DNA of 37,532 nt from CAZTDD01 sp964612675 (GTDB lineage Bacteria; Hinthialibacterota; Hinthialibacteria; Hinthialibacterales; JAKPRU01). The notes beneath the pieces were generated by a model. That model was given only the letters and a program-made list of their open reading frames with translations. It had not been told where the DNA came from and did no database searches. Below are positions 18,037-26,097 of this stretch, piece by piece (position 1 is the first letter of the stretch; the number at the start of each line of letters is the position of its first letter). The translations under genes were made by a program, and so were the position numbers. The DNA lies in assembly GCA_964612675.1 (NCBI GenBank), contig CAZTDD010000067.1:1-37532 (forward strand), in the 5' to 3' direction.

Positions 18037-18480
18037 CTATTGAGCAATCGGACCGGCGGGTTCGCCCTGGGTGCCCATCCCGCCCAGCCAGTCGGAGTGA
18101 TAGGTTCGCATCCGGATCTCGTAGATGGTATCAATGAAGCGCTCTTTGGCCTCCGCAGACCCTTGACTACCCAAGATCCGTTCCATCTCCGCTGCGGCCA
18201 TATCGTCGAAAAGCTTGGAGGAATAGAGTACCTGAACGGGTTGGCCTACCTGATACCGTTTGACCATGCTCGCCAGCGTTCCCTCTTGTTCCGGGTTCAA
18301 ATCGAGACTCTTCATCTCGTTCTCGAATTCTTTGAACCGACGCCAGCGATTGTAACGGTAGGTACCATAAACAATGCTGAAGACGAGAACTGCGATACCA
18401 ACCAGTATCCACAGCAACAGCTGTGGGTCGACCGGTGAATTCGCAAAGAAATTGACACCTAGTGTGCCACCGCGGTCCAT
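18037..18480 (-). CDS. Membrane-anchored protein of unknown function
   Basis: A 147-residue protein from the ATG at 18480; a TTG at 18504 would add eight residues. Residues about 22-42 form one transmembrane helix (LLLWILVGIAVLVFSIVYGTY), followed by a basic stop-transfer patch (RYNRWRRFK) and a cytoplasmic helical domain of about 100 residues. Segments such as NPEQEGTLASMVKRYQ and FIDTIYEIRMRTY resemble the helical regions preceding PilZ domains in some bacteria, but no PilZ motif is present, so I do not assign a function. A good promoter lies just upstream, supporting expression. Confidence 0.7.
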   Translation of the reverse strand: MDRGGTLGVNFFANSPVDPQLLLWILVGIAVLVFSIVYGTYRYNRWRRFKEFENEMKSLDLNPEQEGTLASMVKRYQVGQPVQVLYSSKLFDDMAAAEMERILGSQGSAEAKERFIDTIYEIRMRTYHSDWLGGMGTQGEPAGPIAQ

Positions 18481-18526
18481 ATCGCTTCCCTGGCAGTATG
18501 CCAAATCAAGTACAGGTTACTTGTAT

Positions 18527-18555
18527 ACTATAACATATCGACAGTTTTCTTACAA
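18527..18555 (-). promoter_or_regulatory. Predicted sigma70-type promoter
   Basis: On the minus strand TTGTAA (18555-18550) and TATAGT (18532-18527) are separated by 17 bases, about 47 bases before the ATG at 18480. This would also place transcription over the TTG at 18504. Confidence 0.55.
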
Positions 18556-18610
18556 ACTCAACTGTCCTGTCTTATTTGTGAGAAAACGTGACTGATTCCG
18601 TCATGACGAG

Positions 18611-18657
18611 CGTAGGCGGTTCTGGTGGGTTACGCTCCTCCGAAGAGCGCGCCTACG
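18611..18657. repeat. Palindromic repeat with GGTGGGTTACGCTC core
   Basis: The outer arms CGTAGGCG and CGCCTACG are perfect complements; an inner GCTC/GAGC stem lies within. The core CGGTTCTGGTGGGTTACG recurs with small changes at 20982-21011. It lies between divergently placed minus-strand genes' ends and starts, in non-coding DNA. Confidence 0.65.
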
Positions 18658-18721
18658 GTATTGCGGACAGATTGTCGCTAACCCACTCTACACTCGATAT
18701 TCGTTTTCTTCCTGAAATCCC

Positions 18722-19687
18722 CTATTTCTTCGGTCCGTACTGACCGCATTTGACGGGAATCTCCTTAGGCACCTCCCGTCCCGCAAAATAGCAGGCGATA
18801 GCGTGGATCGTCAATGTTCCGATCTGTTCCGGATACTGAATTGAATCCGCGTAGATCAACCCCTGGTCGATCTTCTCCCGGGCCTCGGGGGTACCGTCAA
18901 ACCCTACGATCACGATTTCACCGGCTTTTCCCGCAGCCTGGATTGCGGCAATCGCCCCTAGAGCAGTATCGTCGTTGATCGCGAAAACGCCGTGCAATTC
19001 GGGTACACTCTGGAGATAGTTCTCCATGACCTGCATCGACTCCGCACGCTGTCCCCAGCCGGGGTTCACACCCACGATTTCGATGTTGGGGTGTTTTTCG
19101 ATCTCTTCCTTGAACCCTTCCATGCGATCGATTACCGACATCACTGCAGGATGATCGATGATTACGATCTTTCCGCCGGCTTCTCCGAGCGCTTCCGACA
19201 TGGCCCTCGCCGCCATTCTGCCGCCTTCTTTGTTGTCGCTGGCGATATGGCAGACGACGTCGCCTGAATTCGCAGCGATGTCCGCGGTAAATACGGGTAT
19301 CCCTTTCTTATTGAACTTCGCAATGCTTGTCCTAACGCTTGCCGAATCGCAGGGACAGACAACCACAGCATCGACATTCTGAACCAGGTAATTGTCCAAC
19401 TGATCCGCCTGTCGATTGGGGTCGAATTCCGCCGAATCGATCAGTAGGCGCATTTTGTATTTCTTGGCGACATTGCGCATACCGGCTTCCAGATCCCGGT
19501 AGAACTGGTGAGTCCGTGTCAGTAGCGAGATACCGACTACGATTCCTTCGATATCCGCTATTTCTTCCTTCTCGAGCTTCGGCAGCGGTGGTTTCTTGTC
19601 ATTATCTGCTTCTTCGGCGATACACGGGATAACGGCGCTGAGAGTAATGCCGACAGCCAGCAAAGCGATAAGCGATCTTCTCATCAT
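18722..19687 (-). CDS. Periplasmic sugar-binding protein (RbsB-like, Peripla_BP_4)
   Basis: A 321-residue exported substrate-binding protein of the ribose/allose type. The signal peptide ends near CIA-EE. The mature protein begins its fold with IVVGISLLTRTHQFYRDLEAG, and has DAVVVCPCDSAS, IPVFTADIAA, IASDNKEGGRMAA and FAINDDTALGAIAAIQAAG, all typical of the family. The start ATG follows AGGGAG. It would deliver a sugar or similar ligand to an ABC transporter, but no permease or ATPase gene is nearby. It follows the glycosyltransferase gene by 54 bases in the same direction, so they may share a transcript. The ligand cannot be told. Confidence 0.88.
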   Translation of the reverse strand: MMRRSLIALLAVGITLSAVIPCIAEEADNDKKPPLPKLEKEEIADIEGIVVGISLLTRTHQFYRDLEAGMRNVAKKYKMRLLIDSAEFDPNRQADQLDNYLVQNVDAVVVCPCDSASVRTSIAKFNKKGIPVFTADIAANSGDVVCHIASDNKEGGRMAARAMSEALGEAGGKIVIIDHPAVMSVIDRMEGFKEEIEKHPNIEIVGVNPGWGQRAESMQVMENYLQSVPELHGVFAINDDTALGAIAAIQAAGKAGEIVIVGFDGTPEAREKIDQGLIYADSIQYPEQIGTLTIHAIACYFAGREVPKEIPVKCGQYGPKK

Positions 19688-19741
19688 TGTATATGCTCCC
19701 TTGTTGGTCCAATAGTCGGGTTGGGTTTCCCCACCAATTTA

Positions 19742-20875
19742 TCAGAGGCTTAGCGCATCGAGAAGTTGTGCAACTCGATGGCCGTACGTATGATGCTGGA
19801 GGACTCGTGTCCGTCCCGCTTGAACAATCCTTTTCTTCATCTCCGGGTTCTGCAGAAAAAAGTCCACTTTGGCTCGAAGATCGTTCCCGTCTGTGAAATA
19901 GGCGGCTTCGATATCCGGCTCAAAGAATCGGGCCGCCCCCGGCACCCAATCCGATAGCAGAAAACCGCCCGTCAATGGCGCGTTGAAATCCCGTTGATTG
20001 AGACTTCCGGAGCATTGTACGCTGTGAATGTTCAAGTTGATCTGCGTCGAGGCAAAAAGGGAAGGCAACTCGGTATTCGGGTCAATCGGCCCCAGGAACT
20101 TGTCTCGCAGTGGAGAGTCTTCGAGTAATGGAACCCAGTCTTCGTTCCCATAGATGCGTAAATCCAGATCCGAAAGCTGCTCAAGAAGCTCAATCCGGTA
20201 TCGATTATTCGTCTCCCAATAGAGGAAGTGCCTGACTTGTGGATCGAGTTGAATTCGTTTTCCCGGTGCGTACGGGATTTCCTCGACAAGGTCTTCCATC
20301 CGTTTCCAGCGCATACTCAGCTTGGCTTCCACCAACCGGTCGATATAGGCGCGCATTTGTGGAGGTAACTGCTCGCGGCGGGCGGTTTGATCCTGAAGCC
20401 CACCGACAAACGCCGCTTCGCAGGAGAATCGCTGCTCGAATTCTCCGGGGGCGGGAATGTCGCATGCGAGGGGGAAGTGGAGGACGGTTCGAGGTTTGAA
20501 CGGACGGAGCGAATCCGCGTAGGTGTCATCGAACAGGCATACAATTTCGCTCGGCTCGAACGGGCGATCCAGGTAGAATGTCGGATCGTCAAGGAACCAC
20601 ACGATCTTCCGCCGGTGGACCAGATCGCGAGAAGGTGCCGTGTTCAGATATCTGTAGAATTGTGAGGCAGGTTGGTTGATCAAGAGCAGGAAGTCGGTTG
20701 GATGGTTGACCAGATCGTCACGAAGCCGATCTTGAAATCCCGGTGACCCAAGTTCTTCGACCGCCAGGTGTGTTGTCCACCCGTGTTCCGCCAGAGCGGC
20801 GAGCACACGGCGTTTGAATGTACCAAAGCCTCGGTCCGAAACGTCGCTGAACGACCAGATAGAGTGGTTTGACAT
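19742..20875 (-). CDS. CgeB-like glycosyltransferase
   Basis: A 377-residue cytoplasmic protein. It looks like the CgeB / Glyco_trans_1_2 type: an N-terminal half with VWFLDDPTFYLDRPFEPSE and FVGGLQDQTARR, a central region with IYGNEDWVPLL, and a C-terminal half with STQINLNIHSVQ, NAPLTGGFLLSDWVPG and ELRAKV-like text (here NDLRAKVDFFLQNPEMKKRI), which matches the nucleotide-sugar-binding half of GT-B enzymes. It probably transfers a sugar to a surface or protein acceptor; donor and acceptor are unknown. The ATG at 20875 has only a weak GGGAAG upstream. Confidence 0.75.
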   Translation of the reverse strand: MSNHSIWSFSDVSDRGFGTFKRRVLAALAEHGWTTHLAVEELGSPGFQDRLRDDLVNHPTDFLLLINQPASQFYRYLNTAPSRDLVHRRKIVWFLDDPTFYLDRPFEPSEIVCLFDDTYADSLRPFKPRTVLHFPLACDIPAPGEFEQRFSCEAAFVGGLQDQTARREQLPPQMRAYIDRLVEAKLSMRWKRMEDLVEEIPYAPGKRIQLDPQVRHFLYWETNNRYRIELLEQLSDLDLRIYGNEDWVPLLEDSPLRDKFLGPIDPNTELPSLFASTQINLNIHSVQCSGSLNQRDFNAPLTGGFLLSDWVPGAARFFEPDIEAAYFTDGNDLRAKVDFFLQNPEMKKRIVQAGRTRVLQHHTYGHRVAQLLDALSL

Positions 20876-20981
20876 AGGGGGTGCTTCCCATCAAGGCTGC
20901 TTCATTCTACTTTACCGGTTCCCGTGCGGAAAATTAAAGGAGTCGATTTGAGTTTGGAGATCAAACCAGCACCGCATAAGA

Positions 20982-21011
20982 CGGTTTTGGTGGGTTACGC
21001 TCTTCGGAAGT
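20982..21011. repeat. Partial copy of the GGTGGGTTACGCTC repeat
   Basis: CGGTTTTGGTGGGTTACGCTC matches the core of the repeat at 18617-18640 with few changes, but the closing arm is lost. It lies in the 719-base gap 20876-21594, which contains repeats and no convincing gene besides a possible short upstream ORF. Confidence 0.55.
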
Positions 21012-21103
21012 GTGTGCCCAGAGTATCTGCGGAGAGATCGCCACGCTTCGGTCGCGATGAGGGGGGGAAGGGTGGGAGAAGGCGGGCTGCGAACGGAATG
21101 AAA

Positions 21104-21137
21104 CACGAAGGCACGAAAGAGACACGAAAGCACGAAA
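21104..21137. repeat. Short CACGAA direct repeats
   Basis: CACGAA occurs four times within 34 bases (CACGAAGG, CACGAAAG, CACGAAAG, CACGAAAA). It is a low-complexity element of a kind seen between genes in many genomes. Confidence 0.5.
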
Positions 21138-21198
21138 AAAGAGAAGAAGAAGTCAAAGGGCCTTTTGCTGGTTTGCCACCCTGTGCTCTGAGCGACTA

Positions 21199-21224
21199 CC
21201 ACCCCCAAGCGGAGTTGGGGGTGG
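21199..21224. repeat. Perfect 10-bp hairpin
   Basis: CCACCCCCAA and TTGGGGGTGG pair perfectly around a 6-base loop. It is followed by GGCACCCA, not by Ts, so it looks like another dispersed palindrome rather than a terminator. Confidence 0.55.
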
Positions 21225-21594
21225 CACCCAGTGGGATGAGCGGCGGGCCTGTATCAAGAAATGGTGATCTCTTAACGTATTCCTAACATAAGCTTTGTAC
21301 CTTGAATAATCTAGCGATTTGACTCACAGATCCCGGAGGTTTGGTCGAAACTCAACCCATCGAGAATCGCTTATATTGTAGTCTTTGCTATTCGGACGTG
21401 GTCTTGTATTCGGAAACTCGATGGTCGATCCGACCGCCGGTCTCGTGAATGCTTGTAGCCCAGCAAATACGCGGAAGGGTCGATTCCCTTTTTCTGCGTA
21501 TCTCAGACTGGGTGCAGATTTGTGCACATGTAGCTGAGTTCCGTGAGACAATGTCTGTGCTTTTGAGATTTTGTATACCCAGATGTGTTAGCAA

Positions 21595-23523
21595 ATGAGA
21601 ATCCAGATCTTTCGCAAAAAAAGCCTGCTCTGGCAGCTGTATCCATCTTTTTTGCTCATTACGTTTTTTTCCGTCGTGGCGATCATCTGGTATGCCTCCA
21701 CACATCTGCATCGCATTTACCTGGATACGGTAAAAACGGATCTGACAGCGCGTGCGCGGCTGATTCAAAACCTTGTTCTGAAGGAGAAACTCCTAACGAA
21801 AGAAGCCAGTCTGGACGAGCTCTGCAAGAGTCTGGGGAATCTGCTGTCGTTTCGGATCACTGTCATGTTGACGGACGGACGCGTGATCGGTGAATCGCAC
21901 GAGGATCCGGAAACGATGGAGAATCACCGAGATCGGCCCGAGATGCGGGAAGCCTTGAAAGGGACTATCGGGACATCGATGCGGTATAGCACGACCCTTC
22001 AGAGGCAGATGATGTACGTGGCGGTTCCTTTACTCGATCGACAGAAAATCGTTGGCGTGATTCGTACATCTCTGCCCCTGACGACAATCGAACAGGTCTC
22101 ACGAACGATCTACGCGGAAATCGCTCTCGGAGGATTCGTCGTCGCAGCCATCGCTGCACTGGTCAGCTGGATCATCTCCAGTCGGATCTCCCGGCCTCTC
22201 GAACGACTTCGGCATGGCGCCGAACGTTTCGCACGAGGGGATTTCGACGCACGCTTGGCCGTTCCCGATTCGGAACCTATTGGGAGCTTGGCGGAGACGC
22301 TGAATAACATGGCCGCGCAACTGGACGATCGTATCCGGACGATTGTGCGGCAGAGGAACCAGCAAGAGGCGATTCTATTGAGCATGATCGAAGGTGTGAT
22401 TGCGGTGGATCACGAACAGCGTATTTTAAGTATGAATCATGCGGCCAAAGACTGTCTTGACGTACAAAGGGAGCGCTTCGAAGGCAGGAATATCGTTGAA
22501 GTCATCCGGAATGCCGATCTCCATCAATTCATCTCGATGACATTGTCGAGCCCGGTTCCGCTTGAAGACGAGATCGTATTGGGCGAGAACAACGAGAGAT
22601 TCCTGCAGGTTCATGGAACGGCTTTACGGGACGCCGAAGGGAATCAAATCGGTTGCGTCATTGTGTTGAATGATGTTACGCGCTTGCGCCGTCTCGAGAG
22701 TATCCGCCATGAATTTGTTGCGAATGTTTCACACGAGCTCAAAACTCCGATTACCTCGATCAAAGGGTTTGTTGAGACCCTGATGGACGGTGCTCTGCAT
22801 GATGCAGAGGATGCGATGCGTTTTCTGGGCATCGTCTCCAAACAGGCCGACCGCCTTCACGCGATCATCGAAGATCTCCTCAACCTGTCGAGAATCGAAC
22901 AGGAGGAGAAAAAGGAGCATATTGCTTTGGATCGCCTGTGCGTCTGCGAGACCTTACACTGCGCTGTGGAGTGTTGCAGGCAAAAGGCGGAGGAGAAGGA
23001 CATCGAGTGTGTTGTTGAGTGTGGACCCGATATCACTGCAGATATCAATCCGCCGCTTCTTGAGCAGGCGTTGGTCAATTTGATTGACAACGCTGTCAAA
23101 TACAGCGATTCCGGTGGCGAGATCCGTGTGAAGGCTACGGAGGAGAATCAGTGGGTACTGATTCTCGTACAGGATCGCGGGTGCGGTATCCCGCACGAGT
23201 CTCTTCCTCGACTATTCGAGCGGTTTTATCGAGTCGATAAGGCCAGAAGCCGTAAACTTGGAGGAACCGGCCTGGGACTCGCGATTGTTAAACACATCAG
23301 CCAGGCCCACCGCGGATATGTTTCCGTTGAAAGCGAATATGGCGTGGGCAGTGTGTTTACCATTCATCTGCCGAAAACGCGTTCCACGGAATTCGGGATG
23401 AGTCGGCTAGACGGGGGGACGTCGAGCGGCGAGTTGGATGAACCGACTTCATCGGAGGCCAAGCAACGGAATTCCGAGGACGATCCTACTTTTGGATCCG
23501 AACCTTCGCATTCTTCGGGATGA
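21595..23523 (+). CDS. PhoR-like membrane sensor histidine kinase
   Basis: A 642-residue two-component kinase. It has a transmembrane helix near residues 14-34, an extracytoplasmic sensor domain to about 175, a second helix near 179-198, a HAMP linker (about 200-255), a PAS domain (about 262-365), a HisKA domain with the phospho-acceptor His380 in VSHELKTPITSIKGF, and an ATPase domain with NLIDNAVKYS, DRGCGIP and GTGLGLAIVKHI. This order matches PhoR/PnpS kinases that sense phosphate or envelope state. The C-terminal 50 residues are polar and unique. No response regulator lies beside it. The ATG lacks a good ribosome site but overlaps a short upstream ORF by four bases. Confidence 0.92.
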   Translation: MRIQIFRKKSLLWQLYPSFLLITFFSVVAIIWYASTHLHRIYLDTVKTDLTARARLIQNLVLKEKLLTKEASLDELCKSLGNLLSFRITVMLTDGRVIGESHEDPETMENHRDRPEMREALKGTIGTSMRYSTTLQRQMMYVAVPLLDRQKIVGVIRTSLPLTTIEQVSRTIYAEIALGGFVVAAIAALVSWIISSRISRPLERLRHGAERFARGDFDARLAVPDSEPIGSLAETLNNMAAQLDDRIRTIVRQRNQQEAILLSMIEGVIAVDHEQRILSMNHAAKDCLDVQRERFEGRNIVEVIRNADLHQFISMTLSSPVPLEDEIVLGENNERFLQVHGTALRDAEGNQIGCVIVLNDVTRLRRLESIRHEFVANVSHELKTPITSIKGFVETLMDGALHDAEDAMRFLGIVSKQADRLHAIIEDLLNLSRIEQEEKKEHIALDRLCVCETLHCAVECCRQKAEEKDIECVVECGPDITADINPPLLEQALVNLIDNAVKYSDSGGEIRVKATEENQWVLILVQDRGCGIPHESLPRLFERFYRVDKARSRKLGGTGLGLAIVKHISQAHRGYVSVESEYGVGSVFTIHLPKTRSTEFGMSRLDGGTSSGELDEPTSSEAKQRNSEDDPTFGSEPSHSSG

Positions 23524-23839
23524 GATTCGAATCGATGTTGTACTTTCGAACCCACTGATCGTATGCCTTTTTCCGTTCGTAATCGGCGATCGCCTGCCGC
23601 TGTCGCGTGGTGAGGTTTGTTTTTGTCGTTCCCGGCAGTTTCGTGGTCAGACTTCCCATATCGCCCGCCATTTCCGATCCGGTTCCCTTGAGGCGATTGG
23701 CTGTCCCTTTGACGAGTCCCGTGACGGGAGAAAAAGCCTTTTTGACGGTGCTTAGCCCTTTGTTTGTGCTTGCGCAACTCACAAACAAAACGGTCAGAAG
23801 TGGTAGTAAAAGAAAGAATCGGACGAGTGGTGAACGCAT
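23486..23839 (-). CDS. Small predicted lipoprotein
   Basis: A 117-residue protein with a lipoprotein-type signal: MRSPLVRFFLLLPLLTVLFVSC, with Cys22 as the likely lipidated residue (the -3 position Phe is unusual). The mature part has Gly/Thr-rich text and then a basic helical segment (RQRQAIADYERKKAYDQW). Function unknown. The ATG at 23839 follows GGGAGG. Its 3' end overlaps the end of the convergent kinase gene by 38 bases. Confidence 0.75.
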   Translation of the reverse strand: MRSPLVRFFLLLPLLTVLFVSCASTNKGLSTVKKAFSPVTGLVKGTANRLKGTGSEMAGDMGSLTTKLPGTTKTNLTTRQRQAIADYERKKAYDQWVRKYNIDSNLIPKNAKVRIQK

Positions 23840-23885
23840 TGATAGCCTCCCAGAGATTGTAGGAAAACGGCGACGCTAAATGAAT

Positions 23886-23913
23886 AGTATATCAGGACTT
23901 CCGAATTTGTCCG
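23886..23913 (-). promoter_or_regulatory. Predicted promoter of the lipoprotein gene
   Basis: On the minus strand CGGACA (23913-23908) and TATACT (23891-23886) are 16 bases apart, about 47 bases before the ATG at 23839. Confidence 0.4.
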
Positions 23914-23992
23914 ATATACGATGGTCCCGCGTGCACGAACTGCCGTCGCCACGCGATCGATGCGAGCGGAGGCTGCTGCTCCAAGATAGAAA

Positions 23993-24018
23993 GGGGCAGC
24001 TCGATTGCCGCCCCTTTT
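23993..24018 (-). terminator. Probable terminator of the Trm112-like gene
   Basis: Read on the minus strand, GGGGCGGC and GCTGCCCC form a stem with one mismatch, followed by TTTCT. It lies 30 bases after the stop of the zinc-protein gene. Confidence 0.55.
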
Positions 24019-24047
24019 GCCGTACATCATCTCATCTCGAATCCGGG

Positions 24048-24257
24048 TCAGGTGGTCTTCTTCGGATAACAGGCCAGTTCCTCTATGGAGCTGACACCGT
24101 CGGGGAGAACCATTTCGTCGATCAGCATCACGGGGATGTCGTCTTTAATCGGATATTTCCCGCCACACTTTGTACACACCAGATACTCCCCTTCCAACTT
24201 CACTGGAGCCTTCCCGAGCGGACAAGCGAGAATTTCGAGCAGCCGTTCGCTTACCAT
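24048..24257 (-). CDS. Trm112/YcaR-family (UPF0434) small zinc protein
   Basis: A 69-residue protein opening MVSERLLEILACPLGKAP, with CTKCGGKYPIKDDIPVMLIDE, the characteristic core of the family. Cys12, Cys28 and Cys31 are potential zinc ligands; the first pair of the ribbon has only one Cys (ACPLGK). Trm112 in eukaryotes activates methyltransferases, and bacterial relatives are thought to play a similar partner role; no partner is visible here. A strong AGGAGAAAAGG precedes the ATG. It lies 80 bases downstream of the beta-helix gene on the same strand. Confidence 0.88.
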   Translation of the reverse strand: MVSERLLEILACPLGKAPVKLEGEYLVCTKCGGKYPIKDDIPVMLIDEMVLPDGVSSIEELACYPKKTT

Positions 24258-24337
24258 GCACCTTTTCTCCTATCTCCTTCGGAGTCTAGCCGTACGCACT
24301 GAGCCGGTCAAGAAATCGGCCGTTGCGTCAATATTTC

Positions 24338-25780
24338 TCAGTGGATCATCCAAGTCTCGATCCGGGTCTCTTGTACACCTTGGGAGCCGATGTAGGTCCC
24401 ATCGACCCCTGCACTCAGAACCGGCGAATCCGGTTGCAACTGGAACCCGTCGGAAGTAAACGACGCCGGGTCCGCTGCAGCGCCTACATACAGAGGGTCG
24501 ACAGAGAGGCTGTCTTCCGGGTTAACAAAAACATACGCCTCACCGTCCACGTATACGTTGTTGTGGTGGACCACTACGTCCTCCGGGTACATCTCGTTGT
24601 TGAAACCGTCCGCGTCGCCGACCACGTTACAGTTTGTCATCGTTAGTTTGGCCCACATATCTCCGTCCACTTGAATGTGGACCTGGAAATCACCCTGGTT
24701 CTGATAGATGTCGCAATGGTCCAAAACCGCATCTACGTCCGTCGTCGAGGCGGTGGTCACCCAGACTCCGGGGCCGTAATTGCCGGCGATGATGCAGTTC
24801 TCCATCTGGATTGGACCGTCCGTCAACCGCACGCCACCCCGAGGGTTTTCCACGCCGTTTCCTACGAATGCGCAGCGGCGGACAATGCCTCCTATGATCT
24901 CGGAGTTCCAATTCTCGTCGATATCTGTCTTGAATCCTTCTTCCTTGGATTCGATCACAAGGCAATCTTCGACTAGGGAGTTGCCGCCTGCAAAGTGGAT
25001 ACCATGTTTGTAATCGGTGATCGTACAATCGCGAACAATAGCTTCCAACGCGTTATCAATATCGATTGCCGACTCAAACCCGGTCTGGAAAATGCAGCCT
25101 TCGATAACAACCTTGTTCGGGTCCACACCGGTGTCTTTCTGAAAGACGGCTGTGATGATCCCGTAATGGGATTCTGTGATTAGGCAATCCCGAATGGTGA
25201 TGTTGTTTGTCAGGAAAGGCTGAGCTTGTACCCCGGCCACCAGGACCGCGTTGCCCTCGCCTGGAGAAGCCTCTCCCGGTCCGCGAATCGTACATCGTTC
25301 GACCAGAATATCTTCGCAGTCGGCGATGATGAAGCTGGACTGAACGTTGTACCCGTTGACGGAGTTCTCCGGATTGACGATCTCGATTCCCTGGATGGTC
25401 ACTCCCTTGCACCCCCAGACGACGAGACCCAGCATGTCCCGGCCGGAGATTCCCAACGCCGCCATGCGCTGGCTGTTCTCGGCGTTGGCCGCCTGCAAAA
25501 CGGGGTTGTTTCCCTCTCTTGCTTTCAGCGTGAACGAGGCAAGCGGAGCCGCGGGAATGCCCGCCTGTGCGAGAACCGGGCTCGCCGTCACGTCTTCCAC
25601 ATACGTTTCGTCATCGGCGATCTCAATCGTGTCGCCGTCGGACGCCGCCATCAGAGCCGCCTGGATGCTCGTGGCGTCTGCGGTTCCGTCCTGTTTAACA
25701 ACGATGGTCGCCCCAAAAGCCGTGGATGCCACGCAAGTTACACATACTACCGCCGCTAGGATTCGGTTCACTCGGTACAT
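24338..25780 (-). CDS. Secreted right-handed parallel beta-helix protein
   Basis: A 480-residue exported protein. The signal peptide ends near AFG-AT. A start motif IVVKQDGTADATSIQAALMAA is the common N-terminal cap of pectate-lyase-like folds. Many beta-helix coils follow (ITIRDCLITESHYGI, VVIEGCIF, AIVRDCTITDYKHGIHF, IQMENCIIAGNYGPGV). Such proteins are usually polysaccharide lyases or hydrolases, or surface proteins; no catalytic residues can be assigned. A C-terminal segment reads LQPDSPVLSAGVDG, often seen at the end of such helices. Confidence 0.85.
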   Translation of the reverse strand: MYRVNRILAAVVCVTCVASTAFGATIVVKQDGTADATSIQAALMAASDGDTIEIADDETYVEDVTASPVLAQAGIPAAPLASFTLKAREGNNPVLQAANAENSQRMAALGISGRDMLGLVVWGCKGVTIQGIEIVNPENSVNGYNVQSSFIIADCEDILVERCTIRGPGEASPGEGNAVLVAGVQAQPFLTNNITIRDCLITESHYGIITAVFQKDTGVDPNKVVIEGCIFQTGFESAIDIDNALEAIVRDCTITDYKHGIHFAGGNSLVEDCLVIESKEEGFKTDIDENWNSEIIGGIVRRCAFVGNGVENPRGGVRLTDGPIQMENCIIAGNYGPGVWVTTASTTDVDAVLDHCDIYQNQGDFQVHIQVDGDMWAKLTMTNCNVVGDADGFNNEMYPEDVVVHHNNVYVDGEAYVFVNPEDSLSVDPLYVGAAADPASFTSDGFQLQPDSPVLSAGVDGTYIGSQGVQETRIETWMIH

Positions 25781-26010
25781 ATCTCGGCTCCTTCGTGAGT
25801 TGTGTGAGTTTCCGGCATATGGTCGCTCGAATTTGGTTTATTCGCAAGACCTTTCTTCCACTCTTTGGGATTCTTAACGGTATCGCTCTCTGGACAGGGA
25901 GTGGGGATATTGGTCATACTGTAACTGGAGTTGCGGTTGCGAACCGTGGCTGCGCAGAGCGTTGTATGTGGACAACACGACGATTTCTGTATCATCTATC
26001 GCACCATCTC

Positions 26011-26082
26011 GGGCCCATAGCTCAGCGGTAGAGCCGCCGGCTCATAACCGGTCGGTCCCTGGTTCGAATCCGGGTGGGCCCA
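26011..26082 (+). tRNA. tRNA with CAU anticodon (Ile2 or elongator Met)
   Basis: A complete 72-base cloverleaf. The acceptor stem is GGGCCCA/TGGGCCC, the D-arm GCTC-AGCGGTA-GAGC, the anticodon stem GCCGG/CCGGT with loop CTCATAA (anticodon CAT, 26043-26045), and the T-arm CCTGG/CCGGG with loop TTCGAAT. The discriminator is A and CCA is not encoded. The C4-G69 and C5-G68 pairs are those recognised by TilS in E. coli tRNA-Ile2, so Ile2 is my lean over Met; there is no proof. Confidence 0.93.
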
Positions 26083-26097
26083 TTGAACAGTTCTATC

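Noticed and set aside
21104..21137. CACGAA repeats as a possible CRISPR or iteron array
   Set aside because: Units are too short and have no spacers of even length; no cas genes or replication gene nearby.
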